Origin: Rugamonas rivuli
GTDB taxonomy: Bacteria; Pseudomonadota; Gammaproteobacteria; Burkholderiales; Burkholderiaceae_D
Assembly: GCF_009380165.1 (NCBI RefSeq)
Contig: NZ_WHUF01000004.1
Span: 496,001-560,000 of the forward strand
DNA: 64,000 nt
Direction of reading: 5' to 3'
Shown piece by piece: positions 1 to 8,824 of this stretch (the first letter of the stretch is position 1; each line of letters opens with the position of its first letter). The notes below the pieces were generated by a model. It made no database searches, was not told the DNA's origin, and saw nothing but the letters and a program-made list of their open reading frames with translations. Both the position numbers and the translations under genes were made by a program.

Positions 1-108
1 GGTGGCGTGGTCGATCAGCACCACGCGCTTGCCGCGCTGGGCCGCCGTCGCCGCACACATCATGCCGGCCGCGCCCGCGCCGATTACCGCTACATCAAAC
101 TTTGCCAT
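1..108 (-). CDS. FAD-dependent oxidoreductase, N-terminal fragment
   Basis: Only the first 36 codons are in the window; the gene continues beyond position 1. The start is the ATG at 106-108 on the minus strand. The peptide has a classic dinucleotide-binding fold opening, with the glycine-rich stretch VIGAGAAG after a beta strand and an acidic residue (LID) about 20 residues later. This is typical of NAD(P)/FAD oxidoreductases such as the HI0933/YhiN group, but 36 residues cannot fix the subfamily. Confidence 0.75.
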   Translation of the reverse strand, partial: MAKFDVAVIGAGAAGMMCAATAAQRGKRVVLIDHAT

Positions 109-157
109 GTCAAATCCAATCGTCCAAAGGCGTATTGTACTTGAAGGCCCGGCCTGC

Positions 158-1147
158 TTACTCGATCGGCTCGCTCACCCGCTGGCGCGACTGCAGCGTG
201 CGCGACACCAGCAGGCACTGCGCCACCTGCTCGGCGATCGACGGCGGCACCGGCACGTCGCCGTCCAGCACCGAGCGTATCCAGGCCGCCGTGGTGGCCG
301 CGTCCTTGTCCTCCGGCAGCAGCGGCAATTCGCCCACCAGCGTCTGCTTGGGCACCAGCGTCGTGCGCAGGCCGCCGTGGAACCAGTCGATCTGCTGCGC
401 CTTGTTGGCGTTGGCCACCGTCTCGCCCTCGGTCCCGCGCATCAGGAAGGCGTCGCCGCGCTCGGGCAAGGCCGCCGTCGTGAAGTATTCGCCCAGCATC
501 TCCAGGTATTCCGGGTGCGTGTACGACACCAGCCGCAGCGCCGGCCCGGCGAACGGCTGCATGATCTTGACCAGCGTGTGCGTCGAATTGCGCACGCCCA
601 GCCGTCGCCGCAGCGACAGCATATGGGCCAGCTTGGGCGCCAGCGTGTCGATGGTGATGAAGGCCGGATGCCCTTGCGACATGGCCTCCTCCGCCTCGAC
701 GCGGTGGCGCGCGGCCGGCACGCCCAGCGCCTCAAACACCTCGGCCGTGGCGACGCGGCCGGCGTCGTGCGCCACGCCGTGCACCAGCACCGGCACGCCT
801 TCGCGCGCCAGCAGCATGGCCAGCAGCGGCGTCAGGTTGGCCATCTTGCGGGCGCCGTTGTAGCTGGGGATGCAGACCGGGGCGAACTGCCCCGGCGGCG
901 CACTGAGCGGCTCGAAGGCGGCCTCGGCCGCATCGAGGAAGCCGGCGATCTCCTCCACCGATTCGCCCTTGATGCGCATGGACAGCAAAATGCCGCCCAG
1001 TTCCAGGTCGGAAACGCGGCCGTCCAGCATGGCTTGGTACAAATCGTGGGCGTCGTCGCGGGTCATGCTGCGGGCGCCGTTTTTGCCGCGGCCTATTTCT
1101 TTGATGAAACGTGCGGCCAGGAAGGGTTCGGTGGATTGTGTCGTCAT
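158..1147 (-). CDS. ybiB: YbiB-family DNA-binding protein (TrpD2-like)
   Basis: This 329-residue protein belongs to the family related to anthranilate phosphoribosyltransferase (TrpD) but thought to bind nucleic acid rather than make tryptophan. The N-terminal helical segment (IKEIGRGKNGARSM) and the glycosyltransferase-type phosphoribosyl region (VPVLVHGVAHDAGR, about residues 118-131) are recognisable. Length matches YbiB. It is divergent from aroG, with about 75 bp between the starts. The family assignment is from sequence resemblance; the cellular role is not well established. Confidence 0.8.
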   Translation of the reverse strand: MTTQSTEPFLAARFIKEIGRGKNGARSMTRDDAHDLYQAMLDGRVSDLELGGILLSMRIKGESVEEIAGFLDAAEAAFEPLSAPPGQFAPVCIPSYNGARKMANLTPLLAMLLAREGVPVLVHGVAHDAGRVATAEVFEALGVPAARHRVEAEEAMSQGHPAFITIDTLAPKLAHMLSLRRRLGVRNSTHTLVKIMQPFAGPALRLVSYTHPEYLEMLGEYFTTAALPERGDAFLMRGTEGETVANANKAQQIDWFHGGLRTTLVPKQTLVGELPLLPEDKDAATTAAWIRSVLDGDVPVPPSIAEQVAQCLLVSRTLQSRQRVSEPIE

Positions 1148-1221
1148 GGCGTCAGCTTAAACCAGACCGCCGCATTTCGGCTACACTATCCCTCCCCCGC
1201 AATAAATATACGTAGAGAATC

Positions 1222-2280
1222 ATGATTTCCCCAGACATCGAAAACATCAACGTCACCTCGTTCGCGCCGATGCCGTCGCCGGAAGCCTTGCACAGCAAGC
1301 TGCCGCTGACCGACAGCGCCTCGGACACCGTGATGAAGGGCCGCGAAGCCCTGCGCAACATCATCGACCGCCAGGACAAGCGCCTGTTCGTGGTCGTCGG
1401 TCCATGCTCGATCCACGATCCCGTGGCCGGCCTGGATTACGCCCGCCGCCTGAAAGCCCTGCAAGCTGAAGTGGCCGACACCATGCTGCTGGTGATGCGC
1501 GTGTATTTCGAAAAGCCGCGCACCACCACCGGCTGGAAGGGGTATATCAACGATCCGGACATGGACGATTCCTTCCGCGTCAACGTCGGCATGGAGAAGG
1601 CGCGCCAGTTCCTGCTGGACGTCTGCGAGCTGGGCCTGCCGACCGCCACCGAAGCGCTGGATCCGATCTCGCCGCAATACCTGGGCGACCTGATCGCCTG
1701 GACCGCCATCGGCGCCCGCACCACCGAATCGCAGACCCACCGCGAAATGTCGTCCGGCCTGTCGACCCCGGTCGGCTTCAAGAACGGCACCGACGGCGAC
1801 ATCAGCATCGCCATCAACGCCATCCTGTCGTCGGCGCATCCGCACTCCTTCCTGGGCATCAACGCGCAGGGCAATGTGGCGATCGTGCGTACGCGCGGCA
1901 ACGCCTACGGCCACGTGGTGCTGCGCGGCGGCGACGGCCGTCCGAACTACGATTCGGTATCGATCGCGATTGCCGAGCAGGCGCTGGCCAAGGCCAAGCT
2001 GCCGGCCAACCTGGTGGTCGACTGCTCGCACGCCAACAGCTACAAGAAGCCTGAGCTGCAACCGCTGGTGATGGCCGACGTCATCCACCAGATCGTGCAG
2101 GGCAACCAGTCGCTGGTGGGCGTGATGATCGAATCGAACATCGTCGGCGGCAACCAGAAGATCCCGGCCAACTTGAGCGAGCTGAAGTACGGCTGCTCCG
2201 TGACCGACGGCTGCATCGACTGGGAAACCACCGAGAAGATGCTGCTGGAAGCGCACAAGCAGCTGAAAAACCGTCCTTAA
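1222..2280 (+). CDS. aroG: 3-deoxy-7-phosphoheptulonate (DAHP) synthase, class I
   Basis: Condenses phosphoenolpyruvate with erythrose 4-phosphate, the first step of the shikimate pathway, in the cytoplasm. At 352 residues it is the normal length for the AroFGH type. The metal-ligand cysteine lies in GPCSIHD (about residue 63), and the KPRTTTGWKG, GARTTESQTHRE and VDCSHANSYK motifs of the active site are all present. The ribosome-binding site is weak. No leader peptide or attenuator is visible upstream, so which aromatic amino acid inhibits it cannot be read from the sequence alone. Confidence 0.95.
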   Translation: MISPDIENINVTSFAPMPSPEALHSKLPLTDSASDTVMKGREALRNIIDRQDKRLFVVVGPCSIHDPVAGLDYARRLKALQAEVADTMLLVMRVYFEKPRTTTGWKGYINDPDMDDSFRVNVGMEKARQFLLDVCELGLPTATEALDPISPQYLGDLIAWTAIGARTTESQTHREMSSGLSTPVGFKNGTDGDISIAINAILSSAHPHSFLGINAQGNVAIVRTRGNAYGHVVLRGGDGRPNYDSVSIAIAEQALAKAKLPANLVVDCSHANSYKKPELQPLVMADVIHQIVQGNQSLVGVMIESNIVGGNQKIPANLSELKYGCSVTDGCIDWETTEKMLLEAHKQLKNRP

Positions 2281-2290
2281 GCACAGGGCG

Positions 2291-2605
2291 TCAGACGAAG
2301 GCCATCACCCTGGTGGCCACGCCGAAAGACCCCGCCAGCGCCGCCTCGGCCTTGCTGGCCGGGGCGCTCAGTTCATCGAGATCCAGATAGACCTTGCAAT
2401 CCTCCACCTTGACCGAATAGCGGCGCGCATGACTGTCGCGCGGCTCGGCATCCGCACACTCCAGCACCGCATGCACCTGCTCCTCGCCAACGCGGAACAG
2501 CGCCACGCCCGGCAACTCCTGCCAGGCCAGTCCGCGCGGCACCAGGCGCGCGCCGCTCATGGGCACATCCTTGAGTTTGCAAATCAGCTTCCATTGTCCA
2601 GACAT
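2291..2605 (-). CDS. NirD-like protein lacking the Rieske loop
   Basis: A 104-residue protein whose ends match the small subunit of assimilatory nitrite reductase: W-K-L-I-C near the N-terminus, VALFRVGEEQVHAVLE in the middle and YSVKVEDCKVYLDLDEL near the C-terminus. The central segment that normally holds the Rieske-type loop (CxH...CPLH in the wider family) is missing, so the two halves meet at about residue 52. No nirB is nearby. The start is taken at the ATG at 2603-2605 because the longer frame to 3019 runs antisense through tsaD. It may be a degenerate NirD or a separate small Rieske-fold family; no activity is claimed. Confidence 0.65.
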   Translation of the reverse strand: MSGQWKLICKLKDVPMSGARLVPRGLAWQELPGVALFRVGEEQVHAVLECADAEPRDSHARRYSVKVEDCKVYLDLDELSAPASKAEAALAGSFGVATRVMAFV

Positions 2606-2792
2606 CGCCCGCCTCCGTGATCGACTTTTTCCACAGATGTAAGCAAAAGCGGTGCCACGGAAAACGCCCGGCCAGCCCGGGGAAACGGCGAAATGGCGCA
2701 CTTTGCCAGTGCGGCGCGGACCTGCCGTGGTGCATGCTGGCACGCACTTTCCATTACAATGGCGGATTCCTCTTTTCATTTGTGCTCTTTTC

Positions 2793-3833
2793 ATGATCGT
2801 TCTCGGCGTTGAATCCTCCTGTGACGAAACCGGCCTTGCGCTGTACGACACGCAACACGGCCTGCTGTCGCACGCCCTGTATTCGCAAGTGGCGATGCAT
2901 GAAGAGTACGGCGGCGTCGTGCCCGAGCTGGCCTCGCGCGACCACATCCGCCGCGCCATCCCGCTGCTGACGCAGACGCTGGAAGGCGCCGGCAAGTCGC
3001 TGGCCGACATCGACGCCATCGCCTACACGCAAGGCCCCGGTCTGGCCGGCGCGCTGCTGGTCGGCTCGTCCGTGGCATGCAGCCTGGGCCTGGCGCTGGA
3101 CAAGCCGGTGCTGGGCGTGCACCACCTGGAAGGTCATCTGCTGTCGCCGCTGCTGGCCTCGCAGCCGCCAGAATTCCCCTTCATCGCGCTGCTAGTCTCG
3201 GGCGGCCACACGCAGCTGATGCGCGTGGACGGCGTCGGCCAGTACACGTTGCTGGGCGAAACGCTGGACGATGCCGCCGGCGAAGCCTTTGACAAGTCGG
3301 CCAAGCTGCTGGGCCTGGGTTATCCGGGCGGTCCGGCGATTTCGCGCTTGGCCGAGTTCGGCGATCCGACGGCCTACAAGCTGCCGCGCCCTATGCTGCA
3401 TACCAAGGATTTCAATTTCAGCTTTTCCGGCCTGAAGACGGCGGTGCTGACGGTGGTAAAGAACCACGAGGAAAAAGTCATCGCCAATATCTGCGAGCAG
3501 GACAAGGCCAACATCGCGCGCGGCTTCGTCGACGCGATTGTCGACGTGCTGACCGCAAAGTGCGTATCCGCGCTCAAGCACACCGGCCTGAAGCGGTTGG
3601 TGATCGCGGGCGGCGTGGGCGCCAACTCGCAGCTGCGGGCGTCGCTGAACGCGGCGGCAGCCAAGAAGAAGTTCAAGGTCTACTATCCGGAGCTGGAATT
3701 CTGCACGGATAACGGCGCGATGATCGCCTTCGCCGGGGCCATGCGCTTGATGATTAACCCGGACGCGGCAAAGAAAGACTACTCGTTCAACGTGCGGCCA
3801 CGCTGGCCGCTGGACGAAATCAAAGTCGTTTAA
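2793..3833 (+). CDS. tsaD: tRNA N6-adenosine threonylcarbamoyltransferase TsaD
   Basis: Transfers threonylcarbamoyl to A37 of ANN-decoding tRNAs, working with TsaB, TsaC and TsaE. The start is the ATG at 2793, giving 346 residues that begin MIVLGVESSCDET, the family signature. The metal-binding motif HLEGHLLSP (about residues 111-119) and the sugar-kinase/HSP70-fold loops (LVSGGHTQL, GEAFDKSAKLL, IAGGVGAN) are present. The reading frame is open farther upstream but lacks family similarity there. The tsaE partner lies about 28 kb away in this window. Confidence 0.95.
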   Translation: MIVLGVESSCDETGLALYDTQHGLLSHALYSQVAMHEEYGGVVPELASRDHIRRAIPLLTQTLEGAGKSLADIDAIAYTQGPGLAGALLVGSSVACSLGLALDKPVLGVHHLEGHLLSPLLASQPPEFPFIALLVSGGHTQLMRVDGVGQYTLLGETLDDAAGEAFDKSAKLLGLGYPGGPAISRLAEFGDPTAYKLPRPMLHTKDFNFSFSGLKTAVLTVVKNHEEKVIANICEQDKANIARGFVDAIVDVLTAKCVSALKHTGLKRLVIAGGVGANSQLRASLNAAAAKKKFKVYYPELEFCTDNGAMIAFAGAMRLMINPDAAKKDYSFNVRPRWPLDEIKVV

Positions 3834-4015
3834 CCCTGCGCAAACGCGACCGAGGCCAGCACGGCCAGGCCGGCCAGCGCCAGCAGGTATTTGATCTTGC
3901 CCTTGCCCAGGCGTACGCCGCGTGCGGCGATGCGCTCGCTGCGCAGACGATGCTCGTCGGACGACGATTCGTGAACCACAGTATTCGTTGTTTTCTGTTC
4001 AGTTACGGTATTCAT
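3830..4015 (-). CDS. small single-pass membrane protein, unknown function
   Basis: A 61-residue protein convergent with tsaD, the two stop codons overlapping by four bases. The start is taken at the ATG at 4013-4015 because GGAGG lies five bases upstream on that strand; an in-frame ATG at 4027 lies inside this ribosome-binding site. The N-terminal half is polar and the C-terminal end is one hydrophobic helix (YLLALAGLAVLASVAFA). I do not recognise a family. The good ribosome-binding site supports it being real. Confidence 0.6.
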   Translation of the reverse strand: MNTVTEQKTTNTVVHESSSDEHRLRSERIAARGVRLGKGKIKYLLALAGLAVLASVAFAQG

Positions 4016-4175
4016 AACAGCCTCCATGTTTGTTGATCATCTTCCTTTCTGGAGGGCAATGCAATTGTCGTGCCAACCAACTAGATCAAAATTTGTCCAT
4101 ATGGTCAGATTTTAGGCGCTTTTGTGGCGAACACGCGACACGATACGGCCGGGCAAGCACCAAATCCGTGCAAGT

Positions 4176-5102
4176 TCAGGCGGCCGGGAGCAGCCCGTGC
4201 TGGGCCGCAAGCCGCAGCGGCGCACGTTCCGCGACAAAGTCGATGAAGTGCCGCACCCGCAGCGGCATCAGCGTACGCTGCTGGTAGTACATGAACACAC
4301 CGTTATTCGAACTCACCGTACGCGGCAGCAACGGCACCAGCGCGCCGTTGGCTAGCTCGGCCTCGATCATGAAGACCGGTAATTGGCCGATGCCCAAGCC
4401 GCTCAGCACCGCTGTCAATTCCCCCTCCACCGTATTGAAACTGGCCACCGCCGGCATCTCCTGGTAGACCGTGGCGCCATCCATCTGCAATTCCCATTGC
4501 ATCAGGCGGCCGGTGCTGGGATGACGGAAGCCGGTACAACGATGCCGCTGCAAATCCTCCACCGTCCGCGGCATGCCGTGCTGGGCCAGGTAGCCGGGCG
4601 TTGCGCACGGCACAAGCACGATCTCGCCCAGCTTGCGGGACACCAGGTTACGCTCGGGCGGGTTGCCGGCGCGGAAACCGACGTCGATTTTGCTCTCCAC
4701 CAGATCGGTGAAATGGTCATCCAGCTGCACATCGAAATGCACGCCGGGATACCGCCGCTGGAACTCCGGCAGCAAGGGGATGATGACGGCGGCGCCGATC
4801 GACATCGGCGCCACCACGCGGATCAGGCCGTCGGCTTCGAGGCGGCTGTTGCGCACCTGGTCCAGCGCCTCGTCCAGCAAGCGCAGGCCGGGGTTGGACA
4901 GCTCGAACAGGCGCAGCCCCTCCTCCGTCAGGCTCAGGCTGCGCGTGGTGCGGTGGAACAGGCGTACGCCCAGATGTTCCTCCAGCTGCCGCACCGCCTT
5001 GCTGACGGCTTGCGGCGTCAGGCCGGCCTCCACCGCCGCCTGGCTGAAACTCTTGGCGCGCACCACGCCGATGAACAAACTGATGACTCGGGCTTTATCC
5101 AT
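4176..5102 (-). CDS. LysR-family transcriptional regulator
   Basis: About 308 residues with the N-terminal winged helix-turn-helix of LysR proteins (FSQAAVEAGLTPQAVSKAVRQLEEHLGVRLFHRTTRSLSLTE, split here only by normal spacing) and a periplasmic-binding-protein-like effector domain. ATG at 5100-5102 is preferred over the TTG four codons upstream. It is transcribed divergently from the SDR gene, with a long inverted repeat in the shared intergenic region, so it most likely regulates that gene and itself. The effector is unknown. Confidence 0.9.
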   Translation of the reverse strand: MDKARVISLFIGVVRAKSFSQAAVEAGLTPQAVSKAVRQLEEHLGVRLFHRTTRSLSLTEEGLRLFELSNPGLRLLDEALDQVRNSRLEADGLIRVVAPMSIGAAVIIPLLPEFQRRYPGVHFDVQLDDHFTDLVESKIDVGFRAGNPPERNLVSRKLGEIVLVPCATPGYLAQHGMPRTVEDLQRHRCTGFRHPSTGRLMQWELQMDGATVYQEMPAVASFNTVEGELTAVLSGLGIGQLPVFMIEAELANGALVPLLPRTVSSNNGVFMYYQQRTLMPLRVRHFIDFVAERAPLRLAAQHGLLPAA

Positions 5103-5141
5103 ATTTACAACCAAAAGGTGATAATCAAACAGCTTTCCTAT

Positions 5142-5177
5142 GGCTAGTGTAGCAGGCGGGCCGTGGCTACACTGGCC
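5142..5177. promoter_or_regulatory. inverted repeat between LysR and SDR genes, likely operator
   Basis: The arms are GGCTAGTGTAGC (5142-5153) and GCTACACTGGCC (5166-5177). They are 12 bp each with one mismatch, separated by 12 bp. The repeat sits about 30 bp upstream of the SDR start codon and 40 bp upstream of the LysR start codon, the usual place for a LysR-family site. Binding is inferred. Confidence 0.55.
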
Positions 5178-5206
5178 TGCATCAACTCACCACAAAGGAA
5201 ACGATC

Positions 5207-6067
5207 ATGACCGGCACTGCAAAAAAAGTATGGTTCATCACCGGCGCATCGCGCGGCTTCGGCTTGCTGACCGCGCAACAGGCGCTGGCGCGCGGCGACT
5301 ACGTGGTCGCCACCGCCCGCGATCCGCACAGCGTCACCGCCGCCCTCGGTGAGCATGCGCACCTGCTGGCGCTGCGGCTGGACGTCAAGCTGGAAGCGCA
5401 GGCCATCACCGCCGCCCAGCAGGCGGTGGCGCGCTTCGGCCGCATCGACGTATTGGTCAACAACGCCGGCTACGGCCTGCTGGGCGCGGTGGAGGAAGCC
5501 AGCGCCGAGGAAGTGCGCGCGCTGTACGAGACCAACGTCTTCGGCCTGCTCAACGTCACCCGCGCCGTGCTGCCGGTGATGCGCCGCCAAGGCAATGGCC
5601 ACGTCATCAACATCTCGTCGGTCGGCGGTTATTCGGCCTTTGCCGGCTGGGGCGCATACGCCTCCACCAAGTTCGCGGTGGAAGGCTTGAGCGAAGCGCT
5701 GGCGATGGAACTGGCGCCGCTGGGCATCAACGTGACGGTGGTGGAGCCGGGCTTCTTCCGCACCGACTTCCTCGACGCCTCGTCGCTGATCAGCACCCGC
5801 GACCGCATCGAAGATTACGCCGCCACAGTGGGCGCGATGCGCGAGTTCGCGGCCGGCGTCAACCATCAGCAGCCTGGCGATCCGGCCAAGCTGGCAGTCG
5901 CCCTGCTGCAACTGGCCGACAGCGCCAAGCCGCCTGTGCGCCTGCAACTGGGCTCGGACACGGTGGAACGCGTGCGCGCCAAGAACCTGTTCGTCGAAAC
6001 GGAAATGGCGCGGTGGCTGGATCTGGCGGTATCGACCGATTTCGCCCCGCAGCAAAAGGCTGCTTAA
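5207..6067 (+). CDS. short-chain dehydrogenase/reductase (SDR)
   Basis: A 286-residue NAD(P)-dependent oxidoreductase of the classical SDR type. The cofactor motif ITGASRGFG is at residues 12-20, NNAGYG follows near residue 85, and the catalytic set is Ser (INISSVGG), Tyr (YASTK) and Lys four residues later. AAGGAAA upstream of the ATG is a good ribosome-binding site. The divergent LysR gene suggests substrate-induced expression. The substrate cannot be told from the sequence. Confidence 0.9.
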   Translation: MTGTAKKVWFITGASRGFGLLTAQQALARGDYVVATARDPHSVTAALGEHAHLLALRLDVKLEAQAITAAQQAVARFGRIDVLVNNAGYGLLGAVEEASAEEVRALYETNVFGLLNVTRAVLPVMRRQGNGHVINISSVGGYSAFAGWGAYASTKFAVEGLSEALAMELAPLGINVTVVEPGFFRTDFLDASSLISTRDRIEDYAATVGAMREFAAGVNHQQPGDPAKLAVALLQLADSAKPPVRLQLGSDTVERVRAKNLFVETEMARWLDLAVSTDFAPQQKAA

Positions 6068-7314
6068 AGTTTGCCGGGTGGATGGAGCGACAGCAAGTCC
6101 TCACGCGGGTAGCGCCATCCCGGCACGCCCTCGGGACACGGCGCGGTCTCGCCGAAATGCAGCGTCGTGAAATTCCCGCGCGGCGTGGCGGCGAAGCGGT
6201 AGTCGGCCAGGTTACTGGTCGGCAGCATCAGCGCCGGCATGCGGGCGAAGCGCAGCCAGGCATCCACCTGGCAGTTCTTGTCTTTCAAAATGCGCAGCGC
6301 CGGCAGGCTGGCCAGCACCGCGCCGAATTGCTGAACGGCGGGCGACAAGGCCTGCTTCGTTTCAGGCGCTCCGACCAATCCGGCAGGACAAGCCAACGGC
6401 GCCAGCCACTCCGGCGCCAGGCTGGCGACACCGCGCCGCAGACGATAGTAGCCCTGCTTCTCATTGGCTTCCACGCTGGCATACGCCCAGCACAAAGGCT
6501 GCGACGGGAACGCCGTCATCGCCACATCCATCACGCGCACCGACGGATCGGCGTTCAACAAAGCAGCGGTGATCTGCTCGCGGCCCGCGCGCGAAGCCAC
6601 GCCCTGCACCGCGATGAAGCCGACGCTGACGGCCAGCGCCAGCAGCAAACCCGCACGGCCGCGCTCCCCTGCGCGCAATTGCGCCGCGCCGCAAGCCGAC
6701 GCAATCAGCAGCAATGCCGCAAATGAAGTCCACGCCAGATAGCCTTTGCCGGCAAACACCACCAGCGCCGCGAACAGGCAGACCAGGCCGAGCATGCGCA
6801 ACCAGCGCCAGCGCATGATGAGCGCCATCGGCACGCCAACCGCCACCCAGAACAAGGGTTCGACGATGAACACCATATCGCCGTAGAACCAGCGTCCGTC
6901 GAATGGATACCAGGGATGGATGCCGTAGGAATTGGTAAAGTCCATCAGCAGATGCAGCGCAAAACCCAGGCCCACGCTCAGGGCCAGGCCAAGCCGCGCC
7001 GTGCGGCTGGCCTTCAACAGCGCGCGCGCCGACGGCCAGCACAGCCACAGCAAGGCCGCCAGCAGCAGCGCCTGCGGCAACGCCAGCAAGGCCGTATGCG
7101 TATGGCCGCGATGATGCAGCAGATAGCCCAGCGGATTGGGCAGCAGCTTGGTCAGGAAGAGATCGAGGTCGGGGAAGTTACTGGCCAGCGCGCAGGCCAC
7201 CAGCAACAAGCGGTGCCGCACCTGCTGCGACGGCGCATCCGCCTCGTCGGGCAGACTGCGGTGCACCACTTCGCCAACGCCGAAACCGATAATGCTGTGG
7301 GTGATATTGTCCAT
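6064..7314 (-). CDS. membrane-bound metal-dependent hydrolase (YdjM/DUF457 family)
   Basis: A 416-residue inner-membrane protein. The N-terminus MDNITHSIIGFGVGE and the later HHRGHTHTALL and LHLLMDFTNSYG segments match the YdjM/YbcI-type 'metal-dependent hydrolase' family, whose His and Asp residues are thought to bind metal. Several hydrophobic helices follow, and the C-terminal 150 residues are soluble. Its end overlaps the end of the convergent SDR gene by four bases. The family substrate is not known. Confidence 0.8.
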   Translation of the reverse strand: MDNITHSIIGFGVGEVVHRSLPDEADAPSQQVRHRLLLVACALASNFPDLDLFLTKLLPNPLGYLLHHRGHTHTALLALPQALLLAALLWLCWPSARALLKASRTARLGLALSVGLGFALHLLMDFTNSYGIHPWYPFDGRWFYGDMVFIVEPLFWVAVGVPMALIMRWRWLRMLGLVCLFAALVVFAGKGYLAWTSFAALLLIASACGAAQLRAGERGRAGLLLALAVSVGFIAVQGVASRAGREQITAALLNADPSVRVMDVAMTAFPSQPLCWAYASVEANEKQGYYRLRRGVASLAPEWLAPLACPAGLVGAPETKQALSPAVQQFGAVLASLPALRILKDKNCQVDAWLRFARMPALMLPTSNLADYRFAATPRGNFTTLHFGETAPCPEGVPGWRYPREDLLSLHPPGKL

Positions 7315-7327
7315 GCACCTATGCGGT

Positions 7328-7618
7328 TCAGCGCTGCACGTCGACGCCGCGCCAGAACGCCACGTGGTCCTTGATCTGCGCGGCCTTCTCGGACGGCTCG
7401 GGGTAGTACCAGGCGGCGTTCTCGTTGACCTTGCCGTCGACGTTCAGGCTGTAGTAGCTGGCCAATCCCTTCCATGGGCAGCGCGACGTATGCGCGCTGG
7501 CTTGCAGGTACTCCGTCTTCACGCTCGATGGCGGGAAATAGACATTGTTCTCGACGATTTCAACTTCGTCGTCCCGCGCCTGCGCGATGACGACGCCATT
7601 CCAGCTGGCGGTAGGCAT
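7328..7618 (-). CDS. DUF427 family protein
   Basis: A 96-residue cytoplasmic protein with the DUF427 signature: ASWNGVVIA at the start, a VYFPPSSV strand, SRCPWKGLASYYS in the middle and AAWYYPEPSEKA near the end. It lies 13 bp upstream of the DUF457 gene on the same strand and may be cotranscribed with it. The biochemical function of the family is unclear. Confidence 0.85.
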   Translation of the reverse strand: MPTASWNGVVIAQARDDEVEIVENNVYFPPSSVKTEYLQASAHTSRCPWKGLASYYSLNVDGKVNENAAWYYPEPSEKAAQIKDHVAFWRGVDVQR

Positions 7619-7639
7619 AGAAAGACTTCCTTCTCAGTG

Positions 7640-8692
7640 TCAGTTAGGGCTGCATTCCACGCGGTTGCGGCCTGCATGCTTGGCGCGATACAGCGAAGCG
7701 TCGGCCTGACGCAGCAGGCTTTCCGCATCGGCGATTTCCATGTGGTCGAACGAGGCCACGCCCAGGCTGGCCGTCACCGGCAGCAGGCGCGGGCCGGCGT
7801 AGTGGACTTGCGCCTCGATCTTGGCGCGCAGGCTCTCGGCGAACTTGCAGGCGCCTTCGATCGGCGTGTTCGGCAGGATCACGCACAACTCTTCGCCGCC
7901 GTAGCGGCCCGGCACGTCGATCACGCGCACGCTCTCGCGCAGCAGGCGGCCGACACTGGCCAGCACCTGGTCGCCGACCGCGTGGCCGTATTCATCATTG
8001 ATGCGCTTGAAGTGGTCGAGGTCTATCATCACCGCCGATAGCGGCGAGCGGAAACGCTTGGCGCGCGCCGTCTCGAATTTCAGACGGTGCAGCAGCGAGC
8101 GGCGGTTGTGCAGGCCGGTCAACTCGTCGGTGGTGGCCAGCTGCTCCAGCTCGCGCACCGTGGCTTCCAGCGCCTTCTCGTTGGCGCGCAGTTCGATCAG
8201 CGCCATCACCTGGCGGGCCAGCTTGACCAGCGTGGCGTGCTGCTCGGGATTCAGGCCGCCCGGCTTGGTGTCCATCACGCACAGCGTGCCGATGGCGAAG
8301 CCGTCGGACGAGGTCAGCGCCACGCTGCTGTACATGCGCATGAACGGCGCGTTGACCGTCAGCGCCATGCCGGCGGTGCGGAAGTCCTGCGTCAGGTCAG
8401 GGATCTCGGTGGCGGCCTCGCCCAGCACCGCCAGCGAACAATAGCTTTCGCCGCGCGGCAGCTCGCCCATCTGCATGCCGGTGCAGGACTTGATCCAGAC
8501 ACGCTCGGCATCGACCAGCGAGATGAAAGCGTAAGGCACCTCGCACACCTTGGCGGCCAGCTCGGTGAGGAAGCTGAAGTCTTCGCAGGCGGGGGTATCG
8601 AGGATGTGGTAGCGGTGCAGTGCGGCCAGCCGGAACTGGTCGGCCTGCGGACGGGCGATGGAGAGTGTATGTACTTTTTCTGCGGCCAGCAT
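7640..8692 (-). CDS. diguanylate cyclase with N-terminal GAF domain
   Basis: A 350-residue protein with a GAF sensor (about residues 25-165, containing CEVPYAFISLVD and GTLCVMD) and a GGDEF domain (about 185-345). The active-site motif is GGEEL, a working variant of GGDEF. RVID five residues before it is an RxxD inhibitory site, so product feedback is expected. It should make cyclic di-GMP from two GTP in the cytoplasm. No membrane segment is present. The input signal is unknown. Confidence 0.9.
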   Translation of the reverse strand: MLAAEKVHTLSIARPQADQFRLAALHRYHILDTPACEDFSFLTELAAKVCEVPYAFISLVDAERVWIKSCTGMQMGELPRGESYCSLAVLGEAATEIPDLTQDFRTAGMALTVNAPFMRMYSSVALTSSDGFAIGTLCVMDTKPGGLNPEQHATLVKLARQVMALIELRANEKALEATVRELEQLATTDELTGLHNRRSLLHRLKFETARAKRFRSPLSAVMIDLDHFKRINDEYGHAVGDQVLASVGRLLRESVRVIDVPGRYGGEELCVILPNTPIEGACKFAESLRAKIEAQVHYAGPRLLPVTASLGVASFDHMEIADAESLLRQADASLYRAKHAGRNRVECSPN

Positions 8693-8824
8693 AGGCCTCC
8701 CTGTAGCGACGTCGATCTTTTCTGGACACCCGCATGCAGCGGGACCGGACTATGGTGCTACCCGATCAGTTTATCGCAAAACAGGGACGGCGGGAGCACT
8801 TGCCCCCGCCGCTGACGGCATTTT

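Noticed and set aside
8785..8817. GC-rich hairpin between the FrnE-like and GGDEF genes
   Set aside because: The stem is imperfect and the T-run on the minus strand is several bases away, so it was not listed as a terminator.
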